Source: an uncultured Bacteroides sp. (lineage in GTDB: Bacteria > Bacteroidota > Bacteroidia > Cytophagales > Cyclobacteriaceae). From it: a stretch of 51,415 nt of DNA. Shown here piece by piece: positions 25,424 to 33,353 of the stretch. Position 1 is the first letter of the stretch. Every line of letters begins with the position of its first letter. The translations under genes and the position numbers were made by a program. The stretch covers positions 1-51,415 of the forward strand of contig CABHOV010000082.1 in the NCBI GenBank assembly GCA_902168185.1, written 5' to 3'. The notes below the pieces were generated by a model, which saw nothing but the letters and a program-made list of their open reading frames with translations, was not told where the DNA came from and did not search any database.

Positions 25424-25984
25424 GTGAAATTTTCAGCGATTGCTTTAGTTGTTCTCATAAGCTGCCTGTTCTCAGGCAGCAATCTGCTTGCGCAAAATTC
25501 AGTGGAGAGTAGCAAAACAAATTCAGAGAAATCGCTTACCGCTATAGTCTTTCTGGCAGTTGATTGTCCAATCAGTCAGAAGTATGTAGGCGAGCTAAAA
25601 CATATTGATAGCCTGTTTCAATCAGCCGTTACGATCAAAGGTATACTTCCCGGAAAGCTGAAACAGGAAGAGGTCGATCAGTTCATCAATGAGTATAACA
25701 TTGATTTCCCGATTGCAGTAGATCGTGAATACGAAATGGTGAAGAAATACAATGCCACCATCACGCCAGAAGTTTTTCTGATCGATAATCAAAATCATAT
25801 ATACTATCAGGGAGCAATCGACAACTGGTTCTTCGACCTTGGAAAATACAGGCAACAAATTACCCAGCATTATCTTATTGATGCCATTCATGCTGCATTG
25901 GAAGGAAAGTCTCCCACTATAAGCAAGACGGAGAGTGTAGGGTGCATCATACAAAGACCATCTTCAAAGAAGCACTCAAAGTGA
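25424..25984 (+). CDS. redoxin/TlpA-like thioredoxin-fold protein, exported
   Basis: From a GTG at 25424 the protein has a signal peptide (KFSAIALVVLISCLFSGSN, cleaved near LLAQ), then a thioredoxin fold. The active-site region is AVDCPISQKYVGEL, with one Cys and Ser in place of the second Cys of CxxC. The cis-Pro region is ATITPEVFLID. A second Cys occurs near the C terminus (SVGCIIQRP), which could pair with the first. Related CPIS proteins are found next to cytochromes in other phyla. An in-frame ATG at 25346 lies inside the Fe-S carrier gene and is unlikely. Confidence 0.75.
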   Translation: MKFSAIALVVLISCLFSGSNLLAQNSVESSKTNSEKSLTAIVFLAVDCPISQKYVGELKHIDSLFQSAVTIKGILPGKLKQEEVDQFINEYNIDFPIAVDREYEMVKKYNATITPEVFLIDNQNHIYYQGAIDNWFFDLGKYRQQITQHYLIDAIHAALEGKSPTISKTESVGCIIQRPSSKKHSK

Positions 25985-26234
25985 AAGGGTATATATGATA
26001 ACACGGCCCAAAACCCTCACAACCCCAATTCACCACCCATGATTATTTTCTCCGACGGGTTAATGGGGACAAAGAATGAGATGTTAAGCCTGATTCTGGT
26101 TTATTTGCCTTACAAGGAAGGTGATGAAAATCTCGACTTGTAAATTGGGTTCATCCGGCATTTCGGTCAGCGTAGTTGTTCAGATTTGTAGTCTTAAACC
26201 TCCCTGGTTTACAGTTTAATCCGCCAATAATTCC
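25985..26234. other. intergenic region before lepA
   Basis: About 250 bases without a confident gene. A 34-codon frame (26039-26143, starting ATGATTATTTTCTCC) is open but has no recognisable homology pattern. No terminator with a clear stem and T-run was found. Confidence 0.4.
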
Positions 26235-26242
26235 TACTTTTG
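26235..26242 (+). promoter_or_regulatory. -7 box of lepA promoter (candidate)
   Basis: TACTTTTG matches TAnnTTTG 30 bases before the lepA ATG. The sequence about 20 bases further upstream has only a weak TTT, so the -33 element is incomplete. Confidence 0.45.
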
Positions 26243-26271
26243 CATTCCTAAATTTTGAGGAACTGACGGGA

Positions 26272-28056
26272 ATGGAAAACATCCGCAATTTTTGCATTAT
26301 AGCCCATATTGACCACGGGAAAAGCACGCTGGCCGATCGATTATTGGAATTTACAGGCACTCTGAACGAGCGCCAGATGGAGGCTCAGGTTCTTGATAAC
26401 ATGGATCTTGAGAAAGAAAAAGGCATTACGATCAAGTCGCATGCTATCCAGATGAACTATAAGCTTGACGGCAAGCAATATATTCTGAACCTGATCGACA
26501 CTCCTGGTCACGTAGATTTTTCATACGAAGTTTCCCGTTCGATTGCTGCCTGCGAAGGAGCGCTCCTGATCGTGGATGCAAGCCAGGGTATTGAAGCACA
26601 AACTATTTCGAATTTATACCTGGCACTGGAGCATGACCTTGAAATTATTCCGGTGCTCAATAAGATCGATCTTCCTCATGCCATGCCTGAAGAAGTTACT
26701 GATGAGATCGTAGAACTTATCGGTTGCAAGCGCGAAGATGTAATTCACGCCAGTGCAAAAGAAGGTAGAGGAATTGAAGAAATTTTGAAGGCCGTTGTAC
26801 ATCGCGTGAAGGCGCCTAAAGGAGATCCGAAGGCTCCGCTGCAAGCGATGATCTTCGACTCGATGTTCAACTCTTTCAGAGGGATTGAAATATACTTCCG
26901 TGTTTTTAACGGAACGATAAAAAAAGGTGAGAAAGTAAAATTCATCAGTACAGATAAGGAATATAATGCTGATGAGATTGGCGTACTGAAGCTGGATAAG
27001 CAACCACACAATGAACTCGGTGCGGGCAATGTAGGCTACCTGATTTCAGGTATCAAAGTGGCAAGTGAAGTACATGTTGGTGATACAATAACCAGTGCTG
27101 TAAATCCGGGTGCATCCCTGCGAGGATTTGAGCAGGTTAAGCCGATGGTGTTTGCAGGTATATATCCTGTGGAGACATCTGAGTTTGAAGAACTCCGTGC
27201 CTCTATGGAAAAACTTCAGCTCAATGATGCATCGTTAGTATGGGAGCTTGAAACTTCTGCAGCGTTAGGTTTTGGTTTCCGTTGCGGGTTCCTTGGAATG
27301 TTGCACATGGAAATTATCCAGGAGCGTTTAGAACGTGAGTTCAACATGACGGTGATCACGACCGTACCTTCTGTACAATTCAAAGCATTCCTGACGGATG
27401 GTTCGGAGATCAGTATAAATGCTCCTTCTGAAATGCCTGATCCTACAAAATTAAAAAGCATTGAAGAGCCCTATATCAAAGCACAGATTATATCGAAGTC
27501 GGAATATATAGGCGCCATCATTACGTTATGTATGGAGAAACGCGGCATCATTAAAAATCAAAATTACCTGACGACAGACCGTGTAGAGATGTCGTTTGAG
27601 ATGCCGCTGTCTGAAATTGTATTTGATTTCTTTGACAAGCTGAAATCAATTTCCCGCGGCTATGCTTCCCTCGATTATCACCTCATTGGGTTCCGTGAAT
27701 CGGATATGGTGAAACTTGATGTAATGTTGAACGGTGAGAAAGTAGATGCTCTGAGCGCTATCGTTCATAGAGGGAAATCGCAGGAGTGGGGCAGAAAGCT
27801 TTGCGAAAAATTGAAAGAACTTATACCACGTCACATGTTTGAAGTTGCTATACAGGCAGCTATAGGACAAAAAATTGTGGCGCGCGAAACCATCAGTGCA
27901 ATTCGTAAGAACGTGATTGCAAAATGTTATGGTGGTGATATATCGCGTAAGCGTAAACTTCTTGAAAAACAGAAGAAAGGTAAGAAACGCATGCGTCAGA
28001 TTGGTACCGTGGAGGTTCCGCAGGAAGCATTCATGGCTGTACTTAAACTAGACTAG
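26272..28056 (+). CDS. lepA: elongation factor 4 (LepA)
   Basis: LepA is a ribosome-bound GTPase that acts on stalled or initiating ribosomes. The 594-residue protein has the G1 motif AHIDHGKS, the G3 motif DTPGHVDF, the G4 motif NKID, then EF-G-like domains and the LepA-specific C-terminal domain ([20 protein letters not shown]). The start [18 protein letters not shown] matches homologues; the 32 codons upstream in the same frame are non-coding. folD starts two bases after its stop. Confidence 0.97.
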   Translation: MENIRNFCIIAHIDHGKSTLADRLLEFTGTLNERQMEAQVLDNMDLEKEKGITIKSHAIQMNYKLDGKQYILNLIDTPGHVDFSYEVSRSIAACEGALLIVDASQGIEAQTISNLYLALEHDLEIIPVLNKIDLPHAMPEEVTDEIVELIGCKREDVIHASAKEGRGIEEILKAVVHRVKAPKGDPKAPLQAMIFDSMFNSFRGIEIYFRVFNGTIKKGEKVKFISTDKEYNADEIGVLKLDKQPHNELGAGNVGYLISGIKVASEVHVGDTITSAVNPGASLRGFEQVKPMVFAGIYPVETSEFEELRASMEKLQLNDASLVWELETSAALGFGFRCGFLGMLHMEIIQERLEREFNMTVITTVPSVQFKAFLTDGSEISINAPSEMPDPTKLKSIEEPYIKAQIISKSEYIGAIITLCMEKRGIIKNQNYLTTDRVEMSFEMPLSEIVFDFFDKLKSISRGYASLDYHLIGFRESDMVKLDVMLNGEKVDALSAIVHRGKSQEWGRKLCEKLKELIPRHMFEVAIQAAIGQKIVARETISAIRKNVIAKCYGGDISRKRKLLEKQKKGKKRMRQIGTVEVPQEAFMAVLKLD

Positions 28057-28058
28057 GT

Positions 28059-28958
28059 ATGGAAAGTAACATCACAGAGACAACAACCTATACACGTATC
28101 GATGGCACCAAGGTAGCCTCGGATATCAAGGAAGAGATCGCCCAGAAAGTAGCGGAGCGCAAACAAGCAGGAAAGAAAATTCCTCACCTTGCAATTATCC
28201 TGGTTGGTGATGATGGAGCGAGTCAGACGTATGTCGATAATAAAGTGAAGGCTTGTAAGTCGGTTGGGTTTCACTATACCATGATGCGCTTTGCTGATAC
28301 CATCAGTGAAGAAAAATTATTGAAGCACATCGATCACGTAAACAACGATGATGATGTAGATGGATTTATAGTGCAGCTTCCGTTGCCACCACATATATCG
28401 GTAGAGCGTGTTACTGAAAAGATCCGTTCTGATAAAGATGTTGATGGATTCACCAATCATAATTTCGGAAGTATAATTTCCAAAAAACCTTTGTTGATGC
28501 CGGCTACTCCCTTTGGAGTAATGGAGTTATTGCGCAGGTATAACATTGAGACTGAAGGTAAACATGCTGTGGTTGTAGGAGCAAGCAGAATTACAGGTGC
28601 ACCGCTCAGTATGATGCTGACAGAATTAGGTCATGCAACGGTAACGATCTGTCATAAGTATACAAAAGACCTGGCAACCTTTACACGTGCCGCAGATATA
28701 CTCTTAGTGGCAGTCGGCAAACCCGGTCTTATCACAGCAGAGATGGTAAAAGAAGGAGCTGTGGTAGTGGATATAGGAACAACGCGTGTAGAAGGACCGC
28801 AGTATCCGAAAGGCTGGGCTATAAAAGGCGATGTTGACTTTAAAGCTGTGGCCCCTAAAACATCCTATATTACGCCAGTGCCCGGTGGTGTTGGGCCGAT
28901 GACTATTGCATCGTTGCTGTTCAATACCTTGCGCGCTACAGAATTACAGAATCCATAG
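28059..28958 (+). CDS. folD: bifunctional methylenetetrahydrofolate dehydrogenase/cyclohydrolase
   Basis: FolD interconverts one-carbon folates. The 299-residue protein shows the catalytic Tyr/Lys region (GASQTYVDNKVKACKSVG), VDGFIVQLPLPPH, the nucleotide-binding GASRITGAPLSMMLTELG (V/I-G-x-S motif) and PVPGGVGPMTIASLL at the end. It follows lepA by two bases and leads into queE, pabB and a pabC-like gene, forming a folate-related run. Confidence 0.97.
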   Translation: MESNITETTTYTRIDGTKVASDIKEEIAQKVAERKQAGKKIPHLAIILVGDDGASQTYVDNKVKACKSVGFHYTMMRFADTISEEKLLKHIDHVNNDDDVDGFIVQLPLPPHISVERVTEKIRSDKDVDGFTNHNFGSIISKKPLLMPATPFGVMELLRRYNIETEGKHAVVVGASRITGAPLSMMLTELGHATVTICHKYTKDLATFTRAADILLVAVGKPGLITAEMVKEGAVVVDIGTTRVEGPQYPKGWAIKGDVDFKAVAPKTSYITPVPGGVGPMTIASLLFNTLRATELQNP

Positions 28959-28989
28959 ATTCTATCCGGGTATATTTGCCCAATGTCCA

Positions 28990-29616
28990 ATGCCTGAAAC
29001 AATACACGAAACGTTAATACAAGCACTTCCTCTGATGGAGGACTTTTATACCATTCAAGGGGAAGGGTATTATCAAGGCTCTGCGGCTTACTTTCTCAGG
29101 CTTGGAGGATGTGATGTAGGATGCGTATGGTGTGATGTAAAAGAATCGTGGGATGCTTCAGCCCATCCGTTGGTAACAGTTCAGGAGATGGCTTCACGAG
29201 TAAAGAAGAGTGGCAGTCCAATCGCTGTGATTACAGGAGGTGAACCTGTAATGTACAACCTAACAGCACTCACGGCTTCGATAAAAAGTGAAGGTATACG
29301 AACACATATTGAAACATCAGGAGTATATCCGTTGACGGGTACATGGGATTGGGTTTGCTTCTCTCCTAAAAAATTCAAAAATCCTGATCCATCTATTTTT
29401 GAAAAAGCTGACGAGCTTAAAGTAATTATATATAACAAAAGTGATTTCGGTTGGGCTGAAGATTTTGCGTCGAAAGTTCGTTCCTCGTGCCAGCTATACC
29501 TTCAACCCGAATGGTCGAAAGAAAAAGAAACCGTTCCGTTGATTATCGATTACGTGAAAGCTAACCCGCAGTGGCAAATTTCGTTGCAAGTACATAAGTA
29601 CATGAATATACCGTAA
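28990..29616 (+). CDS. queE: 7-carboxy-7-deazaguanine synthase (radical SAM)
   Basis: QueE converts carboxytetrahydropterin to 7-carboxy-7-deazaguanine for queuosine. The radical SAM cluster cysteines are in GGCDVGCVWCDVKESW (Cys-x3-Cys-x2-Cys), preceded by FYTIQGEGYYQGSAAYFLRL, a QueE hallmark. ITGGEPVMYN is the GGE motif, and CFSPKKFKNPDP follows later. The start is ATG 28990, 31 bases after folD. The next gene, pabB, starts two bases after its stop. Its partner queD is near 41.1 kb. Confidence 0.93.
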   Translation: MPETIHETLIQALPLMEDFYTIQGEGYYQGSAAYFLRLGGCDVGCVWCDVKESWDASAHPLVTVQEMASRVKKSGSPIAVITGGEPVMYNLTALTASIKSEGIRTHIETSGVYPLTGTWDWVCFSPKKFKNPDPSIFEKADELKVIIYNKSDFGWAEDFASKVRSSCQLYLQPEWSKEKETVPLIIDYVKANPQWQISLQVHKYMNIP

Positions 29617-29618
29617 CG

Positions 29619-30587
29619 ATGACGTTATCAACATTTACCGATCAAATGAATACATGGGGACAGGCTGAAGTCCCTTTTTTGTTTATGGTGGATTTTGAAA
29701 TGGAGAAACCGTTACTTTTCAAACTGGATGAAATAGATAGCACTAAATTTCTTTTCGATATAAATGGATTCTCCAACGCATCCGCGAAAGCGAAAGTACA
29801 AACGAAGCAGATAGAAGCTTCACCGATTCCATTCGCAGAGTACAAAAAGAAGTTTGATATAGTATATAACAGTCTCGCGTATGGAGACTCTTTCCTTACA
29901 AACCTCACCATTAAAACACCGGTTGCCCTACACGCATCGTTGAAAGAGTTGTTCTATCAAAGTCATGCGAAATATAAATTGATGAAGGAGGATGAGTTCC
30001 TGGTGTTCTCTCCAGAAACGTTTATTCAAATAAAGAGAGGAAAGATTTTTTCCTATCCAATGAAAGGCACCATTGATGCTTCCTATCCCAATGCACGCGA
30101 AAGGATTTTGAATGATGAAAAAGAAAAGGCCGAGCACACAACGATTGTTGATTTGATAAGAAATGATCTTAGTCAGGTAGCAATGCATGTAAACGTAAAT
30201 CGTTTTCGTTATATTGATGAGATAAAAACCAGTAACAAGAATTTGTTGCAGGTTAGCTCAGAGATTGCCGGTGATTTGCCTGAGGATTATAAATCGAGGT
30301 TAGGAGATATAGTGGTAAAGTTACTGCCGGCAGGTTCCATCAGCGGAGCTCCAAAGTCAAAGACGCTTGAAATAATAAGAAAAGCGGAAGAAGAAAAACG
30401 AGGGTACTACACAGGTGTTGTCGGATATTTTGACGGGACCAATGTAGATTGTGGCGTGATGATTCGTTTTATTGAAAATGAAAGTGGCACATTTTTTTAC
30501 CGCAGCGGTGGAGGGATTACCACACAAAGTATTGTAGAATTGGAATACCAGGAAACCATCGACAAAGTATATGTCCCTGTTGATTGA
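29619..30587 (+). CDS. pabB: aminodeoxychorismate synthase component I-like
   Basis: The chorismate-binding enzyme makes aminodeoxychorismate for folate p-aminobenzoate. The 322-residue protein is the short Bacteroidota form: it lacks most of the N-terminal domain but keeps the C-terminal catalytic fold. Motifs are MKGTIDASYPNARERI, DLIRNDLSQVA, LLPAGSISGAPKSKTLEII and YYTGVVGYFDG. The related anthranilate synthase TrpE is an alternative, but the adjacent pabC-like gene and folD favour PabB. No glutamine amidotransferase (pabA) is in the window. Confidence 0.88.
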   Translation: MTLSTFTDQMNTWGQAEVPFLFMVDFEMEKPLLFKLDEIDSTKFLFDINGFSNASAKAKVQTKQIEASPIPFAEYKKKFDIVYNSLAYGDSFLTNLTIKTPVALHASLKELFYQSHAKYKLMKEDEFLVFSPETFIQIKRGKIFSYPMKGTIDASYPNARERILNDEKEKAEHTTIVDLIRNDLSQVAMHVNVNRFRYIDEIKTSNKNLLQVSSEIAGDLPEDYKSRLGDIVVKLLPAGSISGAPKSKTLEIIRKAEEEKRGYYTGVVGYFDGTNVDCGVMIRFIENESGTFFYRSGGGITTQSIVELEYQETIDKVYVPVD

Positions 30588-31167
30588 ATCGATTAAGTTA
30601 TTGGATGGAACGTATTATAATCTATCGCATCATGAGCAACGGATGAATCGTTCGCTCAAAATGCTCTGTGGGTTTGATGGGCATTTTGATCTTGAAGGTC
30701 TTCTATCGAAAGTTGACCGGCCTGATGAGGGTCTTTTCAAATGCCGTATTATTTATGACGACACTTCACGTGAAATAGAATTTCATCCCTATCAGTATAA
30801 AAAGATTCAAAGTTTACGCGTGGTTGAACACGACCGGATCTCTTACGAATTTAAATATACTGATCGCAAAGTGATCAACCGTTTATTTGAACTTCGTAAA
30901 GATTGTGACGATATTCTTATTGTAAAACGGGGTTTCATAACAGACTCATCATACTCGAATATTGTATTTAAGAAAAACAGCCATTGGGTTACACCTTGGT
31001 CTGCTCTTTTAAAAGGAACGCAACGTCAGAAATTAATTGACCAGAGTATCATCCGGGAAGACGATATCCGGCTTGAAGACATTAAATCTTTTGAGTCTTT
31101 TAAACTTATTAACGCCATGTTTGAATTTGGCGGTGACGAGATTGACGTATCCAACATAGTTTTTTAG
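30571..31167 (+). CDS. aminotransferase class IV, aminodeoxychorismate lyase-like
   Basis: A fold-type IV PLP protein of 198 residues that would release p-aminobenzoate from aminodeoxychorismate (PabC role). Visible features are NLSHHEQRMNRSLKML, the Lys of YEFKYTDRKVINRLFE that should bind PLP, and GFITDSSYSNIVFKKNSHWV with the typical TxxSN motif. It overlaps pabB by 17 bases, which supports a shared pathway. It is shorter than E. coli PabC. Confidence 0.8.
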   Translation: MSLLIESIKLLDGTYYNLSHHEQRMNRSLKMLCGFDGHFDLEGLLSKVDRPDEGLFKCRIIYDDTSREIEFHPYQYKKIQSLRVVEHDRISYEFKYTDRKVINRLFELRKDCDDILIVKRGFITDSSYSNIVFKKNSHWVTPWSALLKGTQRQKLIDQSIIREDDIRLEDIKSFESFKLINAMFEFGGDEIDVSNIVF

Positions 31168-31221
31168 TTTTAGGCTGAAATCGTGATCATGCATCACAAT
31201 TTATTAATGGATAATTTTTAG

Positions 31222-33141
31222 ATGAATCGCCTTCTCATTCTTTTTTTTATACTGGTTTCCCTACCGGCTATTGCTCAGGTTCAGTTAAGCACTAAATCTA
31301 AAAAAGCAATTGAGCTATACATGCAGTCTGATAACTACCGTGTACGCGGACAATTCGCTCAGGCTATTAGTTTGCTGAATCAAGCCATTGATAAAGACGA
31401 AGACTTTGTGGAGGCCTATTATCGGTTGGGTCTGGTATATATGAATATGAAGAACTATACCGATGCTTTGAAAAACTTTGAAAAGGGTCTCTCCTTAACA
31501 AACGATCTCCGAAAACAAAAAGTGTTCTGGTATGATATGGGCGAATGCTATATATCTATAGGGGAGTACGAAAAGGCAATGAAAGTACTGAGTGCGTTTG
31601 TTAATAATGAGACACAAAACAAAACAAAGATCGACCGTGCTACAGTACTCTTTAAGAGCGCGGAATTTGCATACAAGAATAAAGACAACGCTTCTCCCTA
31701 TAAACAAAAGCCGTTAAGTGATACCGTGAATTGCTATGTGATGCAATACTTTCCGGTGCTCACGGCTGATCAACAACAACTCATTTTTACGCGAAGAGTT
31801 AGCAATGATCCGAATGCAGATGAAGACCTTGTAATATCAAAGAAGAACTCGCAGGGTAAATGGACCACTCCGGTTTCTATTTCCAAGAATATAAATACCC
31901 GTTTGAATGAGGGGACATGTGCTATTTCTGCCGATGGAAGGAATCTGATATTTACTTCATGTATAGGCCGTGAAGGTATAGGAAGTTGCGATCTGTATGA
32001 AAGTAAAAAGATTGGAGATGATTGGACGGAGCCTAAAAATTTAGGTCCGAACGTAAATAGTGTTGCGTGGGAATCACAACCTACATTGTCTGCGGATGGA
32101 CGAACACTATATTTTGTCTCTGATAGAAGAGCAGGATTTGGTCGGAGAGATATATGGGTATCAACACAAGACGATGCCGGGAAGTGGATGAAAGCTGTAA
32201 ATGTTGGTAAACCGATCAACTCCGCATTTGACGAGATCTCTCCCTTCATTCATGCGAACAATAAAACGTTATACTTTGCATCAAACGGACTTCCTGGTTT
32301 TGGAGGGTATGATCTCTTTTCAGTAGATAAAGATTCGGCAGAATGGTCTGCACCTAAAAATATAGGCGCTCCAATCAATACTCATGAAGATCAATTTTCA
32401 TTATTTATTACTGCCGATGGTAAAAAAGGGTATTACTCTCAGGAGGAAAGTATAGGAGCAGGTGCTACTCGAAGCCGAATATTTGAATTGTTAATTCCGG
32501 AAGAAAGCCAGGTAAAGTATAGGAGCAACTATGTAAGTGGAATTGTTCGCGACAAGAAGACCCGGAAGGTTTTAGCCGCGAAGATCGAGCTCATCAATAT
32601 ATCGAAGAATGAGGTAGAGTCGTTGGTGGAATCTGATTCTGTCACAGGAGAATATCTAATCGTATTAACACAGGGCGCAGACTATGCGCTATATATAAAT
32701 AAGAAACACTACCTGTTTAAGAGTTTGCATTTCAATTATTCTGAGTCATTTAATTTAGAGCCTATCGTATTGGATGTTGATTTGGAAAAAGCTTCCATTG
32801 GATCGACCGTTGTATTAAATAATATTTTCTTTGATGTTGATAAGTATGAATTGAAAGACAACTCCATTACGGAGCTAAGAAAAATTATTCGGTTCCTTAC
32901 TGAAAATCCGGAGATCCGGGTTGAGATAGGAGGACATACCGATAATTCAGGATCTACAGTCTACAACAAGCAGCTTTCGGAAAAACGCGCCTTCTCTGTT
33001 TATAATTATCTTATTGCTAATGGCGTGTCAAAAAGCCGACTCACCCCCAAGGGGTATGGTCCAGACCAGCCTATTGCACCTAATGACACCGAGCCCTCCC
33101 GTAAGTTAAACCGGAGAATCGAATTCAAAATCATCAAATAA
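31222..33141 (+). CDS. OmpA-family protein with TPR, PD40 propeller and CRD domains, PorE-like
   Basis: The 639-residue protein starts with a signal peptide (LLILFFILVSLPAIAQ). Then come TPR repeats at about residues 30-145 (FVEAYYRLGLVYMNMKNYTD), then a WD40-like PD40 propeller at about 180-410 (TLSADGRTLYFVSDRRAGFG and repeats). A carboxypeptidase-regulatory-like domain follows (YVSGIVRDKKTRKVLAAKI), and last an OmpA peptidoglycan-binding domain with IGGHTDNSGSTVYNKQLSEK. This domain order equals that of PorE, a type IX secretion/gliding envelope protein. No Cys lipobox is seen, unlike the PorE lipoprotein. Confidence 0.85.
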   Translation: MNRLLILFFILVSLPAIAQVQLSTKSKKAIELYMQSDNYRVRGQFAQAISLLNQAIDKDEDFVEAYYRLGLVYMNMKNYTDALKNFEKGLSLTNDLRKQKVFWYDMGECYISIGEYEKAMKVLSAFVNNETQNKTKIDRATVLFKSAEFAYKNKDNASPYKQKPLSDTVNCYVMQYFPVLTADQQQLIFTRRVSNDPNADEDLVISKKNSQGKWTTPVSISKNINTRLNEGTCAISADGRNLIFTSCIGREGIGSCDLYESKKIGDDWTEPKNLGPNVNSVAWESQPTLSADGRTLYFVSDRRAGFGRRDIWVSTQDDAGKWMKAVNVGKPINSAFDEISPFIHANNKTLYFASNGLPGFGGYDLFSVDKDSAEWSAPKNIGAPINTHEDQFSLFITADGKKGYYSQEESIGAGATRSRIFELLIPEESQVKYRSNYVSGIVRDKKTRKVLAAKIELINISKNEVESLVESDSVTGEYLIVLTQGADYALYINKKHYLFKSLHFNYSESFNLEPIVLDVDLEKASIGSTVVLNNIFFDVDKYELKDNSITELRKIIRFLTENPEIRVEIGGHTDNSGSTVYNKQLSEKRAFSVYNYLIANGVSKSRLTPKGYGPDQPIAPNDTEPSRKLNRRIEFKIIK

Positions 33142-33353
33142 GCCTATTAGACTGTTAATCAGGCTTCTTGTCGCGTGTTTGAACATTATCAAGACAAGCA
33201 CTAGCCGTCAATCTCTTCAATCTTATACCATTTAAGACGTTAGTATTTTTATTGTTAAAATACTTAATTTCGGGGGACTCACCTTTCGAGAGTTATTATT
33301 TTGTTATAAGTTTGGTCGCACATTTAAATTTTCATTAACCTAAATTTTACAGT
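33142..33353. promoter_or_regulatory. upstream region of the Sus-type operon
   Basis: This 212-base stretch has no gene. A -7-type box TAAGTTTG lies at 33307-33314, about 40 bases before the susC-like ATG. The best -33 candidate is TTTC at 33285-33288, so the promoter is only partial. Confidence 0.4.

Noticed and set aside
26614-27029. Two minus-strand frames inside lepA
   Set aside because: Both overlap well-conserved LepA domains, and neither shows signal peptide, motif or start context.
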